64,000 nucleotides of DNA. It comes from CAXBID01 sp963815305 (lineage in GTDB: Bacteria > Bacteroidota > Bacteroidia > Flavobacteriales > Flavobacteriaceae). The stretch covers positions 1,674,001 through 1,738,000 of the forward strand of contig CAWFFW010000001.1 in NCBI GenBank assembly GCA_963815305.1, given 5' to 3'. The translations under genes were made by a program, and so were the position numbers. The notes under the pieces were generated by a model that saw only the letters and a program-made list of their open reading frames with translations, ran no database searches and was not told where the DNA came from. Of the stretch, positions 8,607 to 17,561 are shown piece after piece; the stretch's first letter is position 1; every line of letters starts with the position of its first letter.

Positions 8607-9494
8607 TTAAGCAAGAATAGGTTCGTCTTCCTTTAAAGCAATAAAATACACATCATCCAATTGTGGATTAACCAACTTAAAATCTTCTGCTGGTTTTTCG
8701 GTAGCATACACCCTTATGTTTAAAGTATTATCTTTGTTGTAGTTAGAAGACAGTACTTTATACTCAGCTTCCATAGCCTCCAAATCATCACGTTCTATAA
8801 CTTTGGTCCAAATTTGTCCTTTAATTTCTTCTGTAGCTTCCATTGGTGTGGTATGCTTTAAAATGCGACCACCATTCAAAATAGCCATTTCATTACACAA
8901 TTCTTTTACGTCATCAACAATATGTGTTGAAAAAATAACAGTACAATTGGTACCTACTTCGCGTAAAACATTTAAAAAACGGTGTCGTTCTGCAGGGTCT
9001 AATCCAGCTGTTGGTTCGTCAACAATAATCAATTTAGGATTGTTTAATAACAGTTGAGCAATTCCAAAACGTTGTTTCATACCACCCGAATAACCTGCAA
9101 CATCCTTTTTTCTAACATCATATAAATTAGTAATTTCTAAAACTTCTTTAACTAGAGATGCTCTTTCAGACTTGGAACTTACGCCTTTTAAGGTTGCAAA
9201 ATAATCCAATAATTCTTCAGCAGACATTTTAGGGTAAACACCAAAAGATTGCGGTAAATAACCCAAAACTTTACGAAGTGCTATGTTATCTTCTAATACA
9301 TTAATATCGCCAAACTGAATAGACCCCGAATCAGGACTTTGTAATGTAGCAATGGTACGCATCAATGACGATTTTCCAGCACCGTTTGGTCCTAACAACC
9401 CGAACATTCCAGTTCCTATTTCTAAGTTTAAATTATCAATGGCTTTAACTCCATTTTTGTAAGTTTTTGTTAAATCCTTGATGACTAATTTCAT
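8607..9494 (-). CDS. ABC transporter ATP-binding protein
   Basis: A 295-residue ABC ATPase. The Walker A is GPNGAGKS (35-42), the signature is YSGGMKQRFGIAQ, the Walker B is LIIVDEPTAGLDP, and the switch histidine lies in IFSTHIV. The length and the C-terminal extension after the switch fit the ABC-2 (DrrA/NodI-like) exporter group. It is the first gene of a two-gene operon with the permease/M1 fusion and should energise it at the inner membrane. Its promoter must lie in the divergent spacer shared with the M42 peptidase gene. Confidence 0.93.
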   Translation of the reverse strand: MKLVIKDLTKTYKNGVKAIDNLNLEIGTGMFGLLGPNGAGKSSLMRTIATLQSPDSGSIQFGDINVLEDNIALRKVLGYLPQSFGVYPKMSAEELLDYFATLKGVSSKSERASLVKEVLEITNLYDVRKKDVAGYSGGMKQRFGIAQLLLNNPKLIIVDEPTAGLDPAERHRFLNVLREVGTNCTVIFSTHIVDDVKELCNEMAILNGGRILKHTTPMEATEEIKGQIWTKVIERDDLEAMEAEYKVLSSNYNKDNTLNIRVYATEKPAEDFKLVNPQLDDVYFIALKEDEPILA

Positions 9495-9666
9495 TTGATT
9501 AAATTTTACGTTGAATTAATTTCTAATAAGTATAAAAACTGTATATTTTGTTACAAAATATTTTCAAAGGACTATTAAAAACTAAATAAATCCTATTATT
9601 TTTACAAAATACAGTAAAAAAACAAAGTCATAATTTTAATGACTAAAATATAATAAAAACAACCTT

Positions 9667-10755
9667 ATGGCTACAAAAAGCATTCTTAATAAAAAGTCCA
9701 TGGACTTTTTAGAAAAATATTTAAATAATGCAGCACCAACTGGATACGAATGGACAGGGCAAAAGCTTTGGATGGATTATTTAAAACCGTATGTTGATGA
9801 ATTTATAACAGATACCTATGGAACAGCCGTTGGTGTTATAAACCCAAAAGCAAAATATAAAGTGGTTATTGAGGGGCATGCCGATGAAATTTCATGGTAT
9901 GTAAATTATATTTCAGATAATGGACTCATTTACGTGATTAGAAACGGTGGTAGCGATCATCAAATTGCTCCAAGTAAGATTGTAAACATCCATACCAAAA
10001 ACGGTATTATAAAAGGTGTTTTTGGTTGGCCAGCTATACATACGCGCGATAAATCTAAAGAAGAACCTCCAAAACCTGAAAACATTACTATAGATGTTGG
10101 CGCAAAAGATAAAAAAGCCGTTGAAGACATGGCTATTCATGTTGGTTGCGTGATTACTTATCCCGATGAATTTCATATTTTAAATGGCGATAAATTTGTG
10201 TGTCGCGCATTAGATAATCGTATTGGTGGTTTCATGATTGCCGAAGTAGCGCGATTACTTAAAGAAAATAAAAAAAACCTTCCTTTTGGACTGTACATTA
10301 CCAATTCAGTACAAGAAGAGATTGGTTTACGTGGTGCCGAAATGATTACACAAACTATTAAGCCTAATGTGGCTATAGTTACTGATGTTACTCATGATAC
10401 CACAACCCCAATGATTGAACGTAAAAAAGAAGGCCATTTGGAAATTGGCTTAGGTCCTGTAGTGGCATACGCGCCCGCTGTACAACAAAAATTGCGTGAT
10501 TTAATTACAGAAACTGCAGAAAACAAGAAAATTCCTTTTCAACGTTCTGCATGCTCGCGGGCTACAGGAACAGATACAGATGCCTTCGCCTATAGTAATG
10601 GTGGTGTAGCCTCGGCTTTAATATCATTGCCACTTCGCTACATGCATACCACGGTCGAAATGGTGCACAAAGATGATGTTGAAAATGTTATAAAATTAAT
10701 TTACGAAACGCTATTAAAAATTAAAGACGGCGAAACCTTTAGTTATTTCAAATAA
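9667..10755 (+). CDS. M42 family metallopeptidase (glutamyl aminopeptidase-like)
   Basis: A 362-residue cytoplasmic peptidase with the M42/M28-like dinuclear metal site. The ligands and catalytic residues appear in order: EGHADEI (His and Asp), CRALDNRIGG (bridging Asp), VQEEIGLRGA (catalytic Glu-Glu pair), a following Asp in VTDVTHD, and the C-terminal His in LRYMHTTVEM. The length matches FrvX/PepA-type tetrahedral aminopeptidases, which trim peptides released by proteolysis. The start is the first ATG. It is divergent from the ABC operon, with no obvious operon partner. Confidence 0.9.
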   Translation: MATKSILNKKSMDFLEKYLNNAAPTGYEWTGQKLWMDYLKPYVDEFITDTYGTAVGVINPKAKYKVVIEGHADEISWYVNYISDNGLIYVIRNGGSDHQIAPSKIVNIHTKNGIIKGVFGWPAIHTRDKSKEEPPKPENITIDVGAKDKKAVEDMAIHVGCVITYPDEFHILNGDKFVCRALDNRIGGFMIAEVARLLKENKKNLPFGLYITNSVQEEIGLRGAEMITQTIKPNVAIVTDVTHDTTTPMIERKKEGHLEIGLGPVVAYAPAVQQKLRDLITETAENKKIPFQRSACSRATGTDTDAFAYSNGGVASALISLPLRYMHTTVEMVHKDDVENVIKLIYETLLKIKDGETFSYFK

Positions 10756-10784
10756 AAAATTGAGATAGATTTTAAAAATTATTT

Positions 10785-10951
10785 GGGCGTTACCGCAAGG
10801 GTCGGGCTTTACACTATATCTTTTACTTTTGTCATTTCTGCGAGGGCAGGAATACACCAGGTAATTTTTAGTTCCTTTTTAAAGTTATTGTCTAATTATT
10901 TAGAAAAGTAAAAGGATGCCGTTATAATCCCTAACGCAGAAGGTAACGCCC
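10785..10951. repeat. Dispersed repeat with GGGCGTTACC...GGTAACGCCC inverted ends
   Basis: A 167-base element fills most of the 221-base gap between the M42 and NUDIX genes. Its ends are perfect 10-base inverted repeats (10785-10794 and 10942-10951). The left arm, read on the minus strand, gives AAAAGATATAGTGTAAAGCC then CGACCCTTGCGGTAACGCCC, matching the element at 301-356. The centre carries TCATTTCTGCGAGGGCAGGA, itself palindromic. The structure suggests a non-coding, possibly MITE-like element; no target-site duplication could be assigned. Confidence 0.6.
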
Positions 10952-10976
10952 AATAAAATATCAATTAGAAACTATA

Positions 10977-11534
10977 ATGGACGAATACATTGATATTGTT
11001 GATGAAAATGGGAAACCAACAGGTCAAACAGAACTTAAATCGGTCATTCATCAAAAAGGATATCACCACAATACCGCACATATTTGGTTTTACACATGCG
11101 ATGGGCACATATTATTATCACAACGGTCTGCAAAAAAAACAATTTGCCCATTACTCTGGGATGTTTCAGTTGCAGGACATATAGATGCTGGCGAATCTAT
11201 TGAAACAGCAGCCATAAGAGAAACTAAAGAAGAAATTGGCTTAATGATTACCAAGGAATCTTTAAACAAAATTGGCGTTTTTAAATGTTGCCAAAGTTAT
11301 AATAATGGCATAAGTGATAATGAATTCCATCATACCTTCATCAGTGAATTAAAATTACAATTATCCGACTTAACACCTCAAGAAGAAGAAGTTGAGGCTT
11401 TAAAACTCGTTTCAATTAAAGAATTCAAATTTATTTTAAAAAATATAGGCTACAACAATCACTTTGTACCATCCAATAAGGCTTATTATGTTGAGGTTTT
11501 CAAAAATATATTAGAAGTCATTAATAGAAATTAA
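10977..11534 (+). CDS. NUDIX hydrolase (isopentenyl-diphosphate isomerase-like group)
   Basis: A 185-residue protein with a complete Nudix box at residues 67-89: G67, E73, then R81-E82-x-K84-E85-E86-I-G88. The N-terminal MDEYIDIVDENGKPTG segment and WDVSVAGHIDAGE wording are typical of the YfcD/IPP-isomerase-like branch, whose members usually hydrolyse nucleoside diphosphate derivatives. The strict IPP isomerase catalytic residues are not obvious, so pyrophosphohydrolase activity is more likely. Cytoplasmic. The start lies 25 bases after the repeat element, so its promoter may be inside that element. Confidence 0.88.
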   Translation: MDEYIDIVDENGKPTGQTELKSVIHQKGYHHNTAHIWFYTCDGHILLSQRSAKKTICPLLWDVSVAGHIDAGESIETAAIRETKEEIGLMITKESLNKIGVFKCCQSYNNGISDNEFHHTFISELKLQLSDLTPQEEEVEALKLVSIKEFKFILKNIGYNNHFVPSNKAYYVEVFKNILEVINRN

Positions 11535-11566
11535 TCTACTTCTGCTAAGATAAAAAAATCTAAATG

Positions 11567-12598
11567 CTAATTGAAACCTCGCAACAACAAATGATGTATA
11601 AAATCTAACTTTTTAAATACGGCATTTGGTACAATAAATGGATAAATATCTGCCACACCCATAGAACGATTTAAACTGTTTACAGCTAGTGTAAGTCCCA
11701 TATTGGCATCGAAAATAATTTTAAAGTCTTCAGTTTCATAAGGGTTTGGACAGTTAGAAATATGATTTAATTCATCTTGTCCTAAATTATCTGCTAATGT
11801 TAAACCTAAATTGTAACCTGTTTCTAGCGTGTCCATGATGTGAAGATAATGTGCCCAAGTTTCAGCCCAATCTTCCCATGAATGAGAACTGGCATATTTA
11901 CTTATAAATTCTAGATTCCAATTGGAAGGCGCACCATTTTTATAATGTGCTTTCAAAGCCAAACCATAATCTTGAGTTTCATCACCAAAAAGATTTCGAA
12001 AAGCATTTAAATTATCAGAATCTTTAAAAAGTAGCATCCAATAATAATGTCCTATTTCGTGTCTAAAATGTCCTAAAAGCGTTCTGTACATCTCGTTCAT
12101 TTGCTTTTTAAGCTGCTCTCTATGCACAGAATCTGCCTCGGAAAGTAATATAGTAATTACCCCATCAGCATGTCCCGTAACCAAATTATCCTTATTATTT
12201 TCTGAAATAAAATCGAATGCTATGCCGTTTTCATTATCAATCTTTGGGATTAATGGTAATTTTAGTTTTATAAGTTGGTATATGAGTCTATGCTTTGCTA
12301 CTTCTAATTTTTTCCATTTCTTAAAACCTTCAGTGTCAGATACACTGGGCACCTTTCTATTTAGCTCACAGGCTTTACAAAATTTATTTTCATCATTATT
12401 TTCAATTAACCAGTTACATACAGAGTTTTGATAATTATAGCAAAATTTTAAATTAGTATTCAATTCTAAATTATCGTTCGATGTAACATCAAATTCATCC
12501 GTAAGAACATTATATCCTATAAAACTATTACATTTTACACACCTTGTGTTTTCAAAGAATATTGAAGAAGCGCAATTTGGGCATTTAAATATTTTCAT
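11567..12598 (-). CDS. zinc-ribbon putative metallopeptidase
   Basis: A 343-residue protein when started at MKIFKCPNC (12598); the frame is open ten codons further, but the zinc ribbon normally begins the protein. Two Cys pairs, CPNC and CVKC, form the N-terminal ribbon, and a second cluster (CNW... CKAC) follows. The catalytic motif is LGHFRHEIGHYYW, giving H180-E181-x-x-H184, with a downstream W-E-D-W-A-E-T-W-A-H-Y segment likely to supply the third ligand. This matches the putative zinc-binding metallo-peptidase family found in many bacteria. The substrate is unknown. No signal peptide, so cytoplasmic. Confidence 0.85.
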   Translation of the reverse strand: MKIFKCPNCASSIFFENTRCVKCNSFIGYNVLTDEFDVTSNDNLELNTNLKFCYNYQNSVCNWLIENNDENKFCKACELNRKVPSVSDTEGFKKWKKLEVAKHRLIYQLIKLKLPLIPKIDNENGIAFDFISENNKDNLVTGHADGVITILLSEADSVHREQLKKQMNEMYRTLLGHFRHEIGHYYWMLLFKDSDNLNAFRNLFGDETQDYGLALKAHYKNGAPSNWNLEFISKYASSHSWEDWAETWAHYLHIMDTLETGYNLGLTLADNLGQDELNHISNCPNPYETEDFKIIFDANMGLTLAVNSLNRSMGVADIYPFIVPNAVFKKLDFIHHLLLRGFN

Positions 12599-13127
12599 AT
12601 ACTTATATTTATAATTTTTATGAGTCACTTGCGACGTCCACGTACTTATTTCGCGAGAATATCAAGTTTTGATAATGGCTATTTTAAGTTATAAAAATAG
12701 ATTATTTAATTCTTTAAAGTTCTATAGTTAACCTCTAATTAATTGACCTATTTAAGTAATTAATTAACTTGATTACATGAATTTATCAGGTCTCGCCATC
12801 ACCCCGTTGCATTTATCTATAATCCATACTTTTAATTTAAAGATCAATATGGTAAAGAGGCTAAGCACTTAATGTATAGATCATTTTTTATTTATAAAAT
12901 ATTTATAAAACATTTCTTTCTCTTTTTTTAGTCTTATTCTATCTAAAAAAATCAAATAATAAACTTCAATAATAATTAAATTAATATTAAAAATCCTAAC
13001 TAAACATATAAACTAAGTTTTAGTTTTTCAAAAATTTTATACATTTAAATATCATAGGAACCATCTTTTTTTAACGCATTCTCGTTAATAAAATTCTTAT
13101 ATTTACTATAAACTAATTAAGTAAAAC
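12599..13127. other. 529-base intergenic region without a recognisable gene
   Basis: This very AT-rich spacer separates the divergent metallopeptidase and biotin-carrier genes, so it should contain both promoters. A TATATTTAC box at about 13098-13106 lies 22 bases before the carrier start and is a near match to the Bacteroidota -7 element. The stretch CAGGTCTCGCCATCACCCCG around 12790 is noticeably richer in GC than its surroundings. I saw no RNA gene and no convincing short ORF. Confidence 0.5.
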
Positions 13128-13613
13128 ATGAGTAAGATTTTTAAAACTTCCGTTAATCATACTTTCGATTTTGAAATTACTAATGATGATATTTCAAAAC
13201 TTGATGCTGTTAAAACTTCTAATACCACCTTTCATATTCTTCATCAAAACAAACCCTATAAAGCTGAAATTTATAAAGCTAATTTTTACTCTAAATTTTA
13301 TGAGGTAACGGTTAACAATAATACTTACCATGTTAATATAGCTAACGAATTAGATTTACTCATAAAAAAAATGGGGTTTGCCGTTGGTGGAACTAAACAC
13401 GTTAACTCCATCAAAGCACCTATGCCTGGTTTAATTTTGGAAATTAATGTAAAGGAAGGGCAGGAAGTTAAAGAAGATGATAACTTACTCATCCTTGAGG
13501 CTATGAAAATGGAAAATATTATCACCTCGCCTAGAGATGGGATTATTAAATCCATTTCAGTGAATAAAAGTGATACCGTTGAAAAAAATCAGTTACTAAT
13601 CGAATTTAAATAA
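13128..13613 (+). CDS. biotin carboxyl carrier protein of an acyl-CoA carboxylase
   Basis: A 161-residue protein whose last 75 residues are a biotinyl/lipoyl hammerhead domain (IKAPMPGLILEINVKEGQEV). The biotin attachment site is EAMKM with Lys127. The first 85 residues are a beta-rich N-terminal part common in the Bacteroidota carriers. It accepts carboxybiotin from the carboxylase encoded 35 bases downstream and hands the carboxyl group to the transferase. Separate carrier, carboxylase and transferase genes in this order indicate a three-component acetyl- or propionyl-CoA carboxylase. The first ATG is used. Confidence 0.92.
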   Translation: MSKIFKTSVNHTFDFEITNDDISKLDAVKTSNTTFHILHQNKPYKAEIYKANFYSKFYEVTVNNNTYHVNIANELDLLIKKMGFAVGGTKHVNSIKAPMPGLILEINVKEGQEVKEDDNLLILEAMKMENIITSPRDGIIKSISVNKSDTVEKNQLLIEFK

Positions 13614-13619
13614 AAAGCT

Positions 13620-13636
13620 CCCTCTTTAAAAGAGGG
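13620..13636. repeat. CCCTCTTT/AAAAGAGGG palindrome in the carboxylase leader
   Basis: A short near-perfect palindrome fills the 35-base gap between carrier and carboxylase genes, followed by GGGAGAGGAATG. The words CTCCCTC...GAGGGTTAGGGAG resemble another common class of short flavobacterial intergenic repeats. The trailing GGGAGAGG may also act as the ribosome-binding region for the next gene. Confidence 0.4.
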
Positions 13637-13648
13637 TTAGGGAGAGGA

Positions 13649-15088
13649 ATGAAAAAAATACTAATTGCCAACCGTGGTGAAATTGCCATAAGAGTGATGA
13701 AAACAGCTCAAAAAATGGGGATAAAAACCGTTGCTGTTTTTTCAACTGCGGATAGAAACGCTCCTCATGTCAAATTTGCTGATGAAGCTGTCTGCATTGG
13801 CGAACCTCCATCTAATCAATCTTATTTAAGAGGTGATAAAATTATAGAGGTTGCTAAAGCGTTGGGTGTTGATGCTATACATCCTGGCTATGGGTTTTTA
13901 AGCGAAAATGCATCATTTGCAGAACTTTGCGAAAAAAACAATATAATTTTTATTGGTCCACGTTCTAAAGCCATAAAAATTATGGGAAGTAAACTAGCGG
14001 CTAAAGAGACCGTTAAAAAATATAATATCCCTATGGTTCCAGGTATTGATGAAGCAATTACCGATGTTGAAACAGCTCAAAAAATAGCAAATGAAATTGG
14101 TTTTCCAATTCTAATTAAAGCTTCTGCAGGTGGAGGTGGAAAAGGAATGCGCGTTGTTGAAAAGGAAAGTGATTTAGAATCTCAAATGAATCGTGCTATA
14201 AGCGAAGCCACTTCTGCTTTTGGAGATGGCTCAGTATTTATTGAAAAATACGTGACTTCGCCTCGACATATCGAAATTCAGGTTATGGCGGATAGTCATG
14301 GAAACATATTACACTTTTTTGAACGTGAATGCAGTATTCAGCGTCGTCATCAAAAAGTAGTTGAAGAGGCGCCTTCATGCGTTTTATCTCCAGAATTACG
14401 AAAAGAAATGGGAGAAGCTGCTGTAAAAGTGGCAAAATCTTGTGATTATTTGGGTGCTGGAACCGTTGAGTTTTTGTTGGATGCGCATCATAATTTCTAT
14501 TTTTTAGAAATGAATACGCGTTTGCAAGTTGAACACCCCGTTACAGAATTAATATCGGGTATCGATTTGGTAGAATTACAAATTAAAGTAGCTCGCGGTG
14601 AAGCACTTCAAATACAACAAGACGATTTAAAGATAAACGGGCATGCGCTAGAATTACGTGTTTATGCTGAAGATCCCTTAAATGATTTTCTTCCTAGCGT
14701 GGGGCATTTAGACATTTATAAAATACCCATTGGAAACAACATTAGAGTTGATAACGGATTTGAGGAAGGTATGGATATTCCTATCTATTATGACCCCATG
14801 CTGTCAAAGTTAATTACCTATGGAAAAACTCGTGAAGAGGCTATTCAATTGATGATATCTGCTATTGAAAACTACCATATTAAAGGTGTTGAAACCACTT
14901 TACCTTTTGGGAAATATGTTTGTGAGCATGAAGCTTTTAGGTCTGGAAATTTTGATACACATTTTGTTAAAGATTATTATTCACCAGAGGCTTTAAAGAA
15001 AGAAACGGAAAAAGAAGCCAAAATAGCTGCATTAATTGCTGTAAAGCAATATTTAATAGATCAACAATTATTACAGTTACCTCATTAA
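13649..15088 (+). CDS. accC: biotin carboxylase subunit of acyl-CoA carboxylase
   Basis: A 479-residue ATP-grasp enzyme. The N-terminal biotin carboxylase domain starts with KKILIANRGEIAIRVMKTA, the glycine-rich ATP loop is KASAGGGGKGMRVVE, and the bicarbonate/metal site region is EMNTRLQVEHPVTE. The biotin carboxylase C-terminal domain ends the protein, so no biotinyl domain is fused. It carboxylates biotin on the carrier using ATP and bicarbonate. Its length is slightly above the 450 residues of E. coli AccC. Whether the complex prefers acetyl-CoA or propionyl-CoA depends on the transferase, so the symbol denotes the subunit type only. Confidence 0.9.
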   Translation: MKKILIANRGEIAIRVMKTAQKMGIKTVAVFSTADRNAPHVKFADEAVCIGEPPSNQSYLRGDKIIEVAKALGVDAIHPGYGFLSENASFAELCEKNNIIFIGPRSKAIKIMGSKLAAKETVKKYNIPMVPGIDEAITDVETAQKIANEIGFPILIKASAGGGGKGMRVVEKESDLESQMNRAISEATSAFGDGSVFIEKYVTSPRHIEIQVMADSHGNILHFFERECSIQRRHQKVVEEAPSCVLSPELRKEMGEAAVKVAKSCDYLGAGTVEFLLDAHHNFYFLEMNTRLQVEHPVTELISGIDLVELQIKVARGEALQIQQDDLKINGHALELRVYAEDPLNDFLPSVGHLDIYKIPIGNNIRVDNGFEEGMDIPIYYDPMLSKLITYGKTREEAIQLMISAIENYHIKGVETTLPFGKYVCEHEAFRSGNFDTHFVKDYYSPEALKKETEKEAKIAALIAVKQYLIDQQLLQLPH

Positions 15089-15095
15089 AAGTTAC

Positions 15096-15166
15096 CAGTA
15101 TTCAGTCGCAGTATTCAGTCAAAAAAAATTGAAATAAATGTCAGGTCAAGAACGCAGTCGAAATCT
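15096..15166. repeat. 13-bp tandem repeat plus a decayed repeat word
   Basis: CAGTATTCAGTCG and CAGTATTCAGTCA lie side by side at 15096-15121. A further segment, TGTCAGGTCAAGAACGCAGT (15139-15158), resembles the common flavobacterial TGTCA..GAGCGCAGTCGAA repeat. Both sit in the 95-base gap between the carboxylase and carboxyltransferase genes, inside an otherwise tight operon. Confidence 0.5.
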
Positions 15167-15183
15167 ATTAAAATATAAGAAAG

Positions 15184-16734
15184 ATGAACTCAAAAGAAGA
15201 AAAAATAAAGACACTAAATGAGCGCATGGCTCTTTCTAAATTAGGTGGTGGACAAAAACGTATTAATAAGCAACACGAAAAGAAAAAACTTACTGCTAGA
15301 GAACGTGTTGACTATATTATGGACGAAGGTTCTTTTGAAGAAATTGGAGCTTTAGTAACACACAGAACTACTGATTTTGGTATGGAAAATGAAATCTATT
15401 ATGGTGATGGTGTAATTACTGGCTATGGTACTGTTAATGGCAGGCTCGTTTACATATATGCCCAAGATTTTACTGTTTTTGGTGGTGCCCTTTCTGAAAC
15501 CCACGCGGAAAAAATTTGTAAAGTCATGGATTTAGCTATAAAAGTTGGTGCTCCAATTATTGGTTTAAATGACTCTGGAGGTGCTCGTATACAAGAAGGT
15601 GTGCGCTCTTTGGGAGGCTATGCCGATATTTTCTATAGAAATGTACAGGCTTCAGGCGTTGTCCCACAAATTTCGGCAATCATGGGGCCATGCGCTGGTG
15701 GTGCTGTATATTCACCTGCAATGACCGACTTTACTATGATGGTAGAAAATACCAGTTATATGTTTGTAACGGGACCAAACGTAGTCAAAACGGTGACTAA
15801 CGAAGAGGTTACAAGTGAAGAATTAGGAGGCGCATATACACATGCTTCAAAATCGGGTGTGGCTCATAAAACCTCTGCCAACGATATTGAGTGTTTAGAG
15901 GATTTAAAAAAACTGTTAAGCTACTTACCACAAAATAATACAGAAACTCCAAAAAATTTAGAATTTAAAATCGAGGATGAAGTGAGAGACCTACTTTCGG
16001 ATATTGTTCCTGATAACCCGAACAAACCTTATGACATGCACGCCGTAATTTCAGGTATTATTGATGATGACTCTTTTTATGAAATTCATAAAGACTATGC
16101 TGAAAATATCATTGTTGGTTTTGCCCGTTTAGGAGGAAGAAGCATTGGAATCATTGCAAATCAACCTCAATTTTTAGCAGGAGTCTTAGATGTAAGAAGT
16201 TCTAAAAAGGCTGCACGATTCACGCGCTTTTGTGATTGTTTTAATATTCCATTATTAGTTATAGTAGATGTTCCAGGATTTTTACCCGGTACAGATCAAG
16301 AATGGAATGGCATTATTATTCATGGTGCAAAATTGCTGTATGCGTTAAGCGAAGCAACAGTACCAAGAGTTACTGTTATTACCAGAAAGGCCTATGGAGG
16401 TGCCTATGATGTAATGAACTCAAAACATATTGGTGCTGACTTCAATTATGCATGGCCAGGAGCTGAAATTGCCGTTATGGGTGCTAAAGGTGCCAGTGAA
16501 ATTATTTTTAGAAAAGAAATTGCTGCTTCTGACAATTCCATAGAAAAACTTGCTGAAAAAGAAGCCGAATATGCTGAGAAATTTGCAAATCCTTATCGTG
16601 CTGCAAGACGTGGCTTTATTGATGAAGTAATTTTACCTAAAGATACAAGGCGGAAATTATTAAAAGCATTTTCCATGCTTGAAAATAAGAAAGTAAGCAT
16701 GCCTAAACGTAAGCATGGTAATATTCCATTATAA
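15184..16734 (+). CDS. acyl-CoA carboxylase carboxyltransferase subunit (propionyl-CoA carboxylase beta type)
   Basis: A 516-residue protein with tandem crotonase-fold carboxyltransferase halves. The N-terminal half has KKKLTARERVDYIMDEGSFE, then LNDSGGARIQEGV and the oxyanion-loop MGPCAGGAVYSPA. The C-terminal half has DVPGFLPGTDQEW and TRKAYGGAYDVM. This single-chain alpha-beta layout is that of propionyl-/methylmalonyl-CoA carboxyltransferases, not the split AccA/AccD pair. Propionyl-CoA carboxylation to methylmalonyl-CoA is therefore the leading prediction, with acetyl-CoA as an alternative. It is the last gene of the operon. Confidence 0.92.
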   Translation: MNSKEEKIKTLNERMALSKLGGGQKRINKQHEKKKLTARERVDYIMDEGSFEEIGALVTHRTTDFGMENEIYYGDGVITGYGTVNGRLVYIYAQDFTVFGGALSETHAEKICKVMDLAIKVGAPIIGLNDSGGARIQEGVRSLGGYADIFYRNVQASGVVPQISAIMGPCAGGAVYSPAMTDFTMMVENTSYMFVTGPNVVKTVTNEEVTSEELGGAYTHASKSGVAHKTSANDIECLEDLKKLLSYLPQNNTETPKNLEFKIEDEVRDLLSDIVPDNPNKPYDMHAVISGIIDDDSFYEIHKDYAENIIVGFARLGGRSIGIIANQPQFLAGVLDVRSSKKAARFTRFCDCFNIPLLVIVDVPGFLPGTDQEWNGIIIHGAKLLYALSEATVPRVTVITRKAYGGAYDVMNSKHIGADFNYAWPGAEIAVMGAKGASEIIFRKEIAASDNSIEKLAEKEAEYAEKFANPYRAARRGFIDEVILPKDTRRKLLKAFSMLENKKVSMPKRKHGNIPL

Positions 16735-16824
16735 AAATTAAGAAAAGAATAAATGAAATACTATTAATACCTTATATTTTTCTTAAATGTTTTTTTAATA
16801 TATCTAGAGAATTTTAAATTTCAA

Positions 16825-17436
16825 CTATTTAATAATTATAGTTTTAGCATGGTACATAAACGTATCTTGCCAACGCTTTAGACGTTCATCAAATTTATTA
16901 GAAAATATAATAAATTGGCATTTATCGATGCTTTCAGGTGTTCTGCTCACTTCATTAAAATTATTATTACCAAATAAAAACTGAGTATCTTCAACAATAC
17001 ACATCTGTAATTTATTTAGGTTAATTCCATTTAAATAAAATATTTTGTTTAATCGCTTGGGAGTAGCAATAACAATATCAACACCTTCGTAAATTTCATC
17101 ACGTTGTGCATCTATATTATGCTCTTCATAAGCACAATAAACACGTAAATCTGTTCCGCTTTTAAAGGTATTGAAAAGGTTTTCCAAACTTAATGCCGCT
17201 TCTTTATCTTTTACAAAAATTAAAGCTCTTGGCGAATCTTCAAAAGCAGATTTAAGTTTTTGAATAACACTAATGACTAAACTTGTCGTTTTTCCTGAGT
17301 TATCTGGCGCTATTACAAACAGACTTGAGCCACTCTTTATAGGCGATATAATTTTCTTTTGAAGTGGCAATGGTTCATTATATCCTAAATGGTCTAAAAT
17401 ATCTTTTAGTGGTTCAATTAATTTTTTAAATGGCAT
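16825..17436 (-). CDS. degenerate single-domain DEAD-box-helicase-like protein
   Basis: Only 203 residues, covering a single RecA-like domain. A Q-motif-like PLPLQKKII (23-31) precedes a Walker A, APDNSGKTT (43-51), and motif Ib is TPKR (125-128). The DEAD box itself is replaced by VEDTQ (148-152) and motif III by a weak FSN, and the second RecA domain with motifs IV-VI is absent. The frame is uninterrupted, so this looks like a maintained short protein and not a fresh pseudogene. It may bind nucleotide or RNA, but helicase activity is unlikely. The neighbour 125 bases upstream is the YceI gene. Confidence 0.75.
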   Translation of the reverse strand: MPFKKLIEPLKDILDHLGYNEPLPLQKKIISPIKSGSSLFVIAPDNSGKTTSLVISVIQKLKSAFEDSPRALIFVKDKEAALSLENLFNTFKSGTDLRVYCAYEEHNIDAQRDEIYEGVDIVIATPKRLNKIFYLNGINLNKLQMCIVEDTQFLFGNNNFNEVSRTPESIDKCQFIIFSNKFDERLKRWQDTFMYHAKTIIIK

Positions 17437-17506
17437 TTTGAGTTTTCTGGTTTAGGCGACAAATATAGACTTTTAAAAATGCGTGGTTTTAGATAACTAC
17501 AAAAAC

Positions 17507-17536
17507 AAAAAAGCGTTCATTTCTGAACGCTTTTTT
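17507..17536. terminator. Bidirectional Rho-independent terminator
   Basis: AAAAAAGCGTTCA (17507-17519) and TGAACGCTTTTTT (17524-17536) form a perfect 13-base stem around a TTTC loop. It lies 25 bases past the YceI stop codon and before the half-helicase start, separating the two minus-strand units. Confidence 0.9.
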
Positions 17537-17561
17537 TAGAATATAGATTTTTATCTATCCG

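Noticed and set aside
12777..12872. 31-codon ATG frame in the spacer before the biotin-carrier gene
   Set aside because: Too short, with no family resemblance and no coding bias, in a promoter-bearing AT-rich spacer.
13128..16734. Calling the carboxylase operon accBCD acetyl-CoA carboxylase of fatty-acid synthesis
   Set aside because: The transferase is one chain with both halves, as in propionyl-CoA carboxylase, not an AccA/AccD pair.
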